From: an uncultured Bacilli bacterium
GTDB taxonomy: Bacteria; Bacillota_I; Bacilli_A; RFN20; CAG-449
Direction: 5' to 3'
Assembly: GCA_947593895.1 (NCBI GenBank)
Contig: CANQDY010000053.1
Location: 1 to 8,467 of the forward strand
DNA: 8,467 bases
Part shown: piece after piece, positions 1 through 5,237 of the stretch
Layout: each line of letters begins with the position of its first letter
How positions within the stretch are numbered: position 1 is the first letter of the stretch
The notes under the pieces: generated by a model
Seen by the model: the letters and a program-made list of their open reading frames with translations, nothing else
What the model was told of the DNA's origin: nothing
Databases searched by the model: none
Program-made: the position numbers and the translations under genes

Positions 1-846
1 GGTCAATGGTTAAATAACCCTGCTACTATTGCTTCGGTTCAACCTTCATGGAGAGATCGTACTGAAATCTTTGGTTATTTTAATGAATTTACTAAGAGAT
101 TTAATGAAACTCAAATTTTAAAAGTAATGTATGAAGCTAGATGGAATGAACAAATTTACATTACTGTTATCGATGAAGCAAATATTGCCCGTGTTGAATA
201 TTACTTTGCAGAAATGTTATCTATTCTAGAAATGCCTTCACATGAAAACTGGATTGTTGATATCTGTGCGGCTGGTTGGGATAATGATCCGGTTTACATT
301 GAAAAAGGTCGTTTCAGATTACCTGAAAATATGTGGTTTGTTTGTACTATCAATAATGATGATTCAACTTTTGCAGTTTCTGATAAGGTTTATGACCGTG
401 CTATTCCGATTAGTTTAGATAGTAAGGGTGTTCCATTTGAAGTGCCGGAAGAAAAGAGAAACCCAAATCATATGATTGTTTCATACAAACATTTAGATAA
501 ACTATTTAAAGAGGCACAAGAAAAATATAAAGTCAGTGAAGAAAATATCCGTAAGTTCAACGAAATGGATGACTATGTAATTCAACATTTCCGTTTGGCG
601 TTTGGTAATCGTATCGTAAAGCAATTAAGAGAATTTGTTCCAGTATATGTTGCATGTGGTGGAACTGAAATTGATGGATTAGATTATGTTTTATGCAACA
701 AAATTTTAAGAAAATTTGAATCATTGAACTTAGCATATATTCGTGATGAAGTAGATGCTTATATTTCATACTTAAATGATCATTTTGGCTATGAGAATAT
801 GAATGAATCAAAAGAATATCTTGAAAGATTAAAGAAATTTATGTAG
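1..846 (+). CDS. McrB-like AAA+ ATPase (dynein-related AAA_5 type), 3' part only
   Basis: The reading frame is open from the first base, so this is the C-terminal 281 residues of a larger protein; the Walker A region lies upstream of the window. It is a P-loop AAA+ motor subunit of the McrB/AAA_5 kind. Seen here: a QPSWRDRTEIFGYFNEF stretch typical of these ATPases between Walker A and B; a Walker B ITVIDEANIARVEYYF (Asp-Glu at 172-177); a sensor-1 strand WFVCTINND (Asn at 352-354); and SDKVYDRA with a candidate arginine finger (397-399). A mostly helical C-terminal lid follows. The classical McrB GTPase signature MNxxDRS is replaced by INNDDST, so GTP specificity cannot be assumed. The stop is TAG, and the next gene starts 36 nt later behind a strong ribosome binding site, so the two are probably co-transcribed. 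McrB ATPases normally drive a DUF2357/McrC partner, and such a protein follows. The exact substrate is unknown; a MoxR-like chaperone role is the main alternative. Confidence 0.82.
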   Translation, partial: GQWLNNPATIASVQPSWRDRTEIFGYFNEFTKRFNETQILKVMYEARWNEQIYITVIDEANIARVEYYFAEMLSILEMPSHENWIVDICAAGWDNDPVYIEKGRFRLPENMWFVCTINNDDSTFAVSDKVYDRAIPISLDSKGVPFEVPEEKRNPNHMIVSYKHLDKLFKEAQEKYKVSEENIRKFNEMDDYVIQHFRLAFGNRIVKQLREFVPVYVACGGTEIDGLDYVLCNKILRKFESLNLAYIRDEVDAYISYLNDHFGYENMNESKEYLERLKKFM

Positions 847-882
847 TAATTTTAAATTTACTAATTTGAAAGGAGGCTTATT

Positions 883-2520
883 ATGGCTATTGATTATTTA
901 GCATATTTAGATAAAATTAATGAATTATTTAAAGATGATGCCAATTACAAAAATTGTGTAAAAGCAATTAATCAAGGAAATACGACTTCTTTTCAGATTA
1001 GCCAAAAATTTAAAAAGAAAGTATTTGAAACTGATTGGGTTGAAGCAATTGAAGATGCACTTCCGGCTATTGATGCAATTGTCAGAAATCCAAGAAGATT
1101 TATTACTGTTGAAGAAGATGTTATTGATGTTTCTTTAGCTAAACAAATTTCTCGTGAGTCAGTTAAACATTTATCTCAACATACTCAATTTATTCAAGAT
1201 GTTAATCCAGCTGAAGATACCATTACTCCGAGTAGAATTTTAAATACTTTAAAAGAGGAAAGTTTTGAAATTTATGAAAATCGTTTTCTTATTACATTAA
1301 TTAAAAGAATGGATCAATTTATTGCTAAACGTTATGACTTAATTAAACGTAGCGTAATTAACAATAAAAATGAAGTTAGTATTATTGCAAAGAGTGATTA
1401 TAATTATTTAGGAACAAATATTAAAGTTAAAGTTGAAACTAGAACAGAAATTCCTTATGATGAGGAAACTATTGATTCTTCATCTGATGATTATAATTCA
1501 ATTGAACGAGTTAAGAGAATTTCTCAAATTGTTCAAGGATTCTTAAATTCTGCATTCGCTAAGGAAATGAAAAATTCTGCACCGGTAAGATCACCAATTA
1601 CTAGAACTAATGTTATCAAGAAAGAACCAAATTTTAAGAAAGCTTTAGTCCTTTGGTTATACCTTGAAGCTTATGATCGCAGTGGCTTTGAAGCAAAAGA
1701 TGTTGAGGAAACAAAGATTTTACCTGATATTTTAGATGAGCAATATCATCAAATGATTGTTATTAATGATTTGGTGTTAAGAAACTTCGCAAAGGTTCAA
1801 GCGGGTGGCAGAACTATTGATGAAGTTGAACATAAAATGGATCAACTTGAAAAAGATAAAGAACTTGAAAATTTCCTTAATGATTTTCCAAAGATTACTC
1901 TTGATTTAAAAGAGGTAAGAAAGGTTTATTACAAAACAAGTGGAGATAAGATATATACCCCAAATGAATATCGTGAATTAACTTCTGCAATTGATCGAGT
2001 TGTAACTCAATATCAAATTAATAAAGCAAGAAAGGATGAAGTTTTAAAGAAAAAATTAATAATCAAACAAAAGAAAGAAGATGCTAGAGTCAGAGAATTA
2101 ATTAAGCGTGAAAAACTTGCTGATGAAGAACGCCGTAAAAAACGTGTTTTAGAAGAAATGAGAGCAATCGAACGTCAACAAAAAGAGAAGATTCATAACG
2201 AAAAACTTAAGGCTCTTGAAGAAATGAGCTTATTAAAAGAACAACAAGAAAAGGAAATGGCTCGTATTCGGGAAGACCAAGAAATTAATCAACGTGTTGA
2301 TGAATATAAAAAGACTTTAGAAACTAGACTTCAAAAACGATTAACAAATTATGAAATTAACGAAGAAAAAAAATCTAAACGGGATATTAAAGATCTGAAT
2401 TCTAAATATCAAAATGAAATTGAGAAATTCAAGAAAGAACAACTTGATTTATTTAAAAAAATGCTTGATGAAAAGCTGGATCTAAATTCTATTAAAGATT
2501 ATGAAGAAGATAACAATTAA
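883..2520 (+). CDS. DUF2357 (McrC N-terminal-like) protein with long C-terminal coiled coil
   Basis: This is a 545-residue soluble protein with no signal or membrane segment. The start is fixed by AAAGGAGG at 869-876, six nt before the ATG. Residues about 50-265 resemble the DUF2357 domain that links McrC-type proteins to their McrB ATPase: a helical WVEAIEDALPAIDAIVRNPR stretch, the hallmark YENRF at residues 131-135, and a later SPITRTNVIKKEPNFKKAL segment. Residues about 380-535 are almost entirely Lys/Glu/Arg/Gln-rich heptad-like sequence, a long coiled coil. McrC proteins usually end in a PD-(D/E)xK nuclease; I see no such motif here. The protein is therefore more likely a scaffold or adaptor activated by the upstream ATPase than an endonuclease. 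Its last 20 nt overlap the signal peptidase gene, implying translational coupling. Sure of the coiled coil; fairly sure of the DUF2357 assignment; the function is unknown. Confidence 0.75.
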   Translation: MAIDYLAYLDKINELFKDDANYKNCVKAINQGNTTSFQISQKFKKKVFETDWVEAIEDALPAIDAIVRNPRRFITVEEDVIDVSLAKQISRESVKHLSQHTQFIQDVNPAEDTITPSRILNTLKEESFEIYENRFLITLIKRMDQFIAKRYDLIKRSVINNKNEVSIIAKSDYNYLGTNIKVKVETRTEIPYDEETIDSSSDDYNSIERVKRISQIVQGFLNSAFAKEMKNSAPVRSPITRTNVIKKEPNFKKALVLWLYLEAYDRSGFEAKDVEETKILPDILDEQYHQMIVINDLVLRNFAKVQAGGRTIDEVEHKMDQLEKDKELENFLNDFPKITLDLKEVRKVYYKTSGDKIYTPNEYRELTSAIDRVVTQYQINKARKDEVLKKKLIIKQKKEDARVRELIKREKLADEERRKKRVLEEMRAIERQQKEKIHNEKLKALEEMSLLKEQQEKEMARIREDQEINQRVDEYKKTLETRLQKRLTNYEINEEKKSKRDIKDLNSKYQNEIEKFKKEQLDLFKKMLDEKLDLNSIKDYEEDNN

Positions 2521-3214
2521 TAAAAAGACAAATGAAAAGAAAAAATCACCTATCCGAATCACTATTGATATATTGGGATATGTGATTTTTAGTATTGTTT
2601 TTATTTTAATTTTAGTTGTAGCAATTCAAGCTTTTAAAGGACAACAACCAAGTTTATTTGGTTATTGCTATTATTATATTGAAACCGATTCAATGAATGG
2701 TGAACAAAAAGATTCATTTTCTTCTAAAACAGTAATTATTTCAAAAAATATTAATGAGAAAGAGTGCTATTCATTAAAGGTTGGTGATATTATTACTTTC
2801 ACTCCAACTGATCTTAATTTACCTAGTTATGTTACAACTAAAACTCATCGCATTGTAGAAATTGATTATGATAAAAAATCTATTGTAACTAAGGGAGATG
2901 CGAATGACTTAAATGATAGCGAGATTAGTTTTTCTAATGTCAAATCAAAATATGTTGGAAAGAGTAGATTTTTAACAGAATTATATCGTTTAGTGAAATC
3001 GGTTTATGGGTTTTTAATTTTAATTTTTATACCAATTTTAGCGTTAATTATCGCTCAGATTTATTCGTTAGTATTATCTTTTAAAAAGGAAAAGATTAAG
3101 GAAGAAACTGAATCTATAGAAAAAGATTATAATTTAAGTCTGGAAGAAAAGAAAAAGAATCTTGAGAAAGAAGCAATTAAAGAATATTTAGATAAGATGA
3201 ACGAAAAGAAATAG
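2501..3214 (+). CDS. sipW: Signal peptidase I, SipW/ER (archaeal-type) family
   Basis: A 237-residue membrane serine protease that removes signal peptides outside the membrane. Topology: a Lys-rich N-terminus, a first membrane helix at about 22-44, an external catalytic domain, a second helix at about 168-194, and a 43-residue charged tail likely in the cytoplasm. The catalytic serine is in ETDSMNG (Ser64), where SGSM is usual. KVGDIITF (93-100) follows. KTHRIVEI puts His116 where eubacterial LepB enzymes have lysine, so this is the Ser-His SipW type. TKGDAND (130-136) is the conserved acidic box. The ATG overlaps the end of the upstream gene by 20 nt and has no good Shine-Dalgarno, so translation is probably coupled; the next in-frame ATG encodes Met65, just after the catalytic serine, which leaves 2501 as the start. 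The three genes downstream all carry SipW-class signals, so they are its likely substrates. Confidence 0.9.
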   Translation: MKKITINKKTNEKKKSPIRITIDILGYVIFSIVFILILVVAIQAFKGQQPSLFGYCYYYIETDSMNGEQKDSFSSKTVIISKNINEKECYSLKVGDIITFTPTDLNLPSYVTTKTHRIVEIDYDKKSIVTKGDANDLNDSEISFSNVKSKYVGKSRFLTELYRLVKSVYGFLILIFIPILALIIAQIYSLVLSFKKEKIKEETESIEKDYNLSLEEKKKNLEKEAIKEYLDKMNEKK

Positions 3215-3218
3215 ATTT

Positions 3219-3240
3219 TTAACTTTTTGAAGTTGGTTTT
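3219..3240 (+). terminator. Weak possible terminator after the signal peptidase gene
   Basis: AACTT (3221-3225) and AAGTT (3230-3234) can pair across a TTTG loop, extended by two T-G wobbles, and are followed by only four T. The stem is short and AT-rich, so any termination would be inefficient and read-through into the exported-protein genes is likely. Confidence 0.2.
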
Positions 3241-3261
3241 AAGTATTTATTTTTAAGAATA

Positions 3262-3292
3262 TTGTCAAAATTAGAAACTATCATAATCTAAT
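3262..3292 (+). promoter_or_regulatory. Candidate sigma-A promoter for the exported-protein genes
   Basis: TTGTCA (3262-3267) matches the -35 consensus at five of six positions, and TCTAAT (3287-3292) matches the -10 at five of six, with 19 nt between them. CATAAT at 3282-3287 is an alternative -10 with a short 14-nt spacer. Transcription would begin near 3299, just upstream of the cre-like operator. In such AT-rich DNA chance matches are common, and a second candidate using TTGCAA (3316-3321) with TATATA (3341-3346) cannot be excluded. Confidence 0.35.
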
Positions 3293-3305
3293 ATCATAAA
3301 ATTAA

Positions 3306-3319
3306 TGTAAGCGCTTGCA
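3306..3319 (+). promoter_or_regulatory. cre-like / LacI-family operator
   Basis: TGTAAGCGCTTGCA is palindromic at all but one symmetric pair around the central GCGC. It matches the catabolite responsive element pattern TGWAANCGNTNWCA at all but one position. It is the only GC-rich patch in the control region. CcpA or another LacI-family regulator is the expected ligand. Its place next to the candidate promoters suggests repression or roadblock of the downstream surface-protein genes when preferred sugars are present. Confidence 0.6.
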
Positions 3320-3330
3320 AAATGCGTTTA

Positions 3331-3349
3331 ATTTATATATTATATAAAT
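3331..3349. repeat. AT-only perfect inverted repeat
   Basis: ATTTATATA (3331-3339) and its exact reverse complement TATATAAAT (3341-3349) flank a single T. This 9-bp dyad lies 11 nt downstream of the cre-like site and overlaps possible -10 hexamers. It could be a protein-binding dyad or a chance product of extreme AT content. Confidence 0.4.
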
Positions 3350-3369
3350 ATAAATTAGTTATTTTTATG

Positions 3370-3395
3370 TTGTTTTTGTGTTATCACAAAAATAA
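3370..3395 (+). promoter_or_regulatory. 5' leader stem-loop
   Basis: TTTTTGTG (3373-3380) pairs perfectly with CACAAAAA (3385-3392) around a TTAT loop. Two more A-T pairs and one G-U pair extend the stem to 11 pairs. It is followed by an A-run rather than a T-run, so it is not an intrinsic terminator on this strand; on the other strand no T-run follows either. It probably folds in the leader RNA of the downstream genes and may affect stability or ribosome access. Confidence 0.4.
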
Positions 3396-3422
3396 AAAAA
3401 TTTCTAATTTAAAAGAGGCAAT

Positions 3423-3440
3423 ATTTGATTATCATCAAAT
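3423..3440 (+). promoter_or_regulatory. Stem-loop just upstream of the ribosome binding site
   Basis: ATTTGAT (3423-3429) and ATCAAAT (3434-3440) form a perfect 7-bp stem with a four-base loop. It ends five bases before the GGGAG (3445-3449) that serves the ATG at 3455, and it overlaps the putative leader peptide. A role in setting translation of the first exported protein is possible, but the stem is weak. Confidence 0.35.
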
Positions 3441-3454
3441 GCTTGGGAGATTAA
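3425..3454 (+). other. Possible 9-codon leader peptide (TTG start)
   Basis: AAAGAGG (3412-3418) is a good Shine-Dalgarno with no other start at proper distance. Six nt later a TTG begins a tiny frame reading (M)IIIKCLGD and ending TAA at 3452-3454, directly abutting the ATG at 3455. Such an arrangement would couple translation of the first exported protein to the leader. The frame is very short and could be fortuitous. Confidence 0.25.
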
Positions 3455-4192
3455 ATGAAAAACGCACGTAAAATCCAGTTTATCTTAACTCCGATATATG
3501 TTTGCATTCTATCAGTTATGTTAGTTGTTGTGTCTTTTTCGTGGTATAAAATATCTGGTAACGCTAATATTCAAGTTGAAAGTAATGATGTTTCAATTGT
3601 CGTAGATGCTCCTAAAGGAATTAATGTCGAATTATCTCCAATTGGTGATAATTATTCTTTAAGTGATGAAACATATACTGTTGAAAAAATACTGGTAGAT
3701 GATAAAGTTTCGTTAACCGGTTACTTTGGACAATATGGAAATGAACCAAGCCCAAGCCTTGATAAACCATATATCGTATTTTACCAAGCTCAAATCGATG
3801 TGGGAAATAATGACACACTAGAAGTAAATTCTGCTTATATTAAACATTCAATAGTTCAAAAGGTAACCAGAGATGCATCTGGTAATGTAACTGGTAGTCC
3901 TGAAATATTAGTGGATAAGGAATTTGCTAACGCAAGCGAATCAGCTTATACAATTAATTTCTATTCGGGAAGAAACGATGGAAATATATATACATTTACT
4001 AGCGAAAGTAGTACATTTATTCCTGATACTTCAACTATTCAGACTGTGTATTTAGGAATTAAGTTTTATCCAACGGTTGTGAATACTATTACTTCAGACA
4101 ATAATTGTTTCTTATATTCAAATATTAAATATTTTGGAAGCGAATATGTTTTAACTGCTTGCTTTACTAAAATTGATAGCGCAAATAGTTAG
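3455..4192 (+). CDS. Exported protein with SipW-type signal peptide (TasA-like architecture), first of three
   Basis: A 245-residue exported protein that I do not recognise by sequence beyond its signal. GGGAG (3445-3449) sits five nt before the ATG. The N-terminus has basic residues (Lys2, Arg5, Lys6), a hydrophobic core at about 7-28, and a terminal SFSWYKI (residues 27-33). This is the layout of SipW-cognate signals, where cleavage falls just before the aromatic pair; here Ser29/Trp30 is likely. The mature part is rich in Ser, Thr, Asn and Val with alternating beta-strand-like segments (VSIVVDAP, YIVFYQAQIDV, VYLGIKFYP), suggesting a beta-sandwich as in TasA/camelysin proteins. There is no C-terminal anchor or sorting motif. 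It ends 10 nt before the next exported protein's ATG. Its likely role is a subunit or cap of an extracellular structure; this is inferred from the signal class and neighbours. Confidence 0.8.
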   Translation: MKNARKIQFILTPIYVCILSVMLVVVSFSWYKISGNANIQVESNDVSIVVDAPKGINVELSPIGDNYSLSDETYTVEKILVDDKVSLTGYFGQYGNEPSPSLDKPYIVFYQAQIDVGNNDTLEVNSAYIKHSIVQKVTRDASGNVTGSPEILVDKEFANASESAYTINFYSGRNDGNIYTFTSESSTFIPDTSTIQTVYLGIKFYPTVVNTITSDNNCFLYSNIKYFGSEYVLTACFTKIDSANS

Positions 4193-4197
4193 AGGAG
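4191..4197 (+). promoter_or_regulatory. Ribosome binding site that sets the start at 4203
   Basis: AGAGGAG lies five nt before the ATG at 4203 and overlaps the stop codon of the preceding gene. An in-frame ATG at 4173 would add ten residues, lacks a Shine-Dalgarno, and would put an acidic residue upstream of the KK of the signal peptide, so 4203 is preferred. Confidence 0.8.
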
Positions 4198-4202
4198 AGA
4201 TT

Positions 4203-5192
4203 ATGAAAAAGTCGATTGTTATTGCAATTCAATTAATGTCTTTGTCAGCAATACTTGCCGTTAGTACTTTTGCGTGGTTTAAGGTAACATTTAATTTTGG
4301 TCAACCAACAATTACAATTCCAACTGATGATAATGTAACGGAATTTGTTTTTTCTAAAAATGAATTTATTGAAGAAGCTCTAGCACCGGCAAAATTAAAA
4401 AAAGGAGTTTTGAGTGGGGTTACAGATGGAAAGGGAAATATTGATGGAAATAATGTTCCAACTGATGAAGGTTTGCTTCCAAAAACAAAAGTAGTTGATG
4501 GTAAAACTGTTTATGATGTCACAGATGATGGTAGAATGAAATTTAAAAATGATGATAATCTAGATGATTACTTTGAATATCCATCAACACTTGTTTACGG
4601 TCAGTATCGATTTATTGCTTCAGGTGAAAATATGCGATTTACATTTGAAGTATATTATCCAAAGTTAAATGAATCGATTAATGACGAGGAAGCTGTAGAT
4701 ATTACTAAATTTGATAAACTCAAACAGATTGAGGCTCTTAATTTTAATTTCTTTGTTACTCCATATGAAAGTACATATACTTTAACACAAGAAGAATTAC
4801 AAAATGCTTCTACGTCAATTGGTAGTGCAAATAAGGGAAAGATAACAATTGAAAATACTTTGGCAAATAAAGTAACTGATTCAGAGAATCATATGATTCT
4901 TTGTGGTAAAGGAACTCCAATCAATGTTGATGGCACAGATTTTAATAAAAAAGAAGAACAAGTTAAATCGGGAAGAATTAATGCAGTTAAAAATAAAAGT
5001 GCAGTATCAAATTCATATACTTATACATTTGAATTAATTGATTTACCAGTTACTCAATTTTCTGGATATAATCTAATTGTTGAAGCTTATTATGCATTAC
5101 CTGATATGCTTATTGATGGTAATGTGCCACTTAATGGTGAATTCTTATTGATGTTCAATGTTTCAAGATTTACTCCAACAACTTCAAATTAA
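4203..5192 (+). CDS. Exported protein with SipW-type signal peptide (TasA-like architecture), second of three
   Basis: A 329-residue exported protein. The signal has the classic SipW-cognate form: MKKS, a hydrophobic stretch at 5-20, then AVSTFAWF with expected cleavage after Ala24. The mature region starts with strand-like ITIPTDDNVTEFVFSKN. It then has a long Gly/Asp/Lys-rich stretch (about 65-125) that looks like a loop or linker, and beta-rich segments to the end (YRFIASGENMRFTFEVYYP, TYTFELIDLP, YNLIVEAYYALP, FLLMFNVSRF). One cysteine is present (in ILCGKG). No membrane anchor or sortase signal is visible. It resembles TasA-family matrix proteins in signal and overall character, but I cannot name a specific family. 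It follows the first exported gene by 10 nt and precedes the giant one by 45 nt, consistent with one transcript and shared processing by the upstream signal peptidase. Confidence 0.8.
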   Translation: MKKSIVIAIQLMSLSAILAVSTFAWFKVTFNFGQPTITIPTDDNVTEFVFSKNEFIEEALAPAKLKKGVLSGVTDGKGNIDGNNVPTDEGLLPKTKVVDGKTVYDVTDDGRMKFKNDDNLDDYFEYPSTLVYGQYRFIASGENMRFTFEVYYPKLNESINDEEAVDITKFDKLKQIEALNFNFFVTPYESTYTLTQEELQNASTSIGSANKGKITIENTLANKVTDSENHMILCGKGTPINVDGTDFNKKEEQVKSGRINAVKNKSAVSNSYTYTFELIDLPVTQFSGYNLIVEAYYALPDMLIDGNVPLNGEFLLMFNVSRFTPTTSN

Positions 5193-5237
5193 AAAAAATT
5201 AGACAAATTAAAAAAATAGTAGAAAGGAGAGAAAAGT

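Noticed and set aside
557..811. Open frame of 84 codons on the minus strand
   Set aside because: It lies wholly inside the AAA+ gene, has a His/Leu-rich composition typical of an antisense shadow and no ribosome binding site in context.
844..863. TAGTAA/TTACTA imperfect palindrome between the first two genes
   Set aside because: Six AT-rich pairs with a mismatched interior and no T-run; expected by chance here and unlikely to terminate transcription.
1861..1935. Segment DLKEVRKVYYK considered as a degenerate PD-(D/E)xK nuclease core
   Set aside because: There is no acidic-x-Lys pair on a hydrophobic strand at suitable spacing; it leads straight into the coiled coil.
3621..3818. Open frame of 65 codons on the minus strand
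   Set aside because: It is antisense to the first exported protein, whose signal peptide and ribosome binding site support the plus strand.
4173..4202. Earlier in-frame ATG for the second exported protein
   Set aside because: It has no Shine-Dalgarno, overlaps the previous gene, and would spoil the MKK signal-peptide start; ATG 4203 has AGAGGAG five nt upstream.
5193..5237. A-rich gap before the giant gene as a promoter or terminator
   Set aside because: Only A-runs and the ribosome binding site are visible; no hairpin or paired -35/-10 hexamers.
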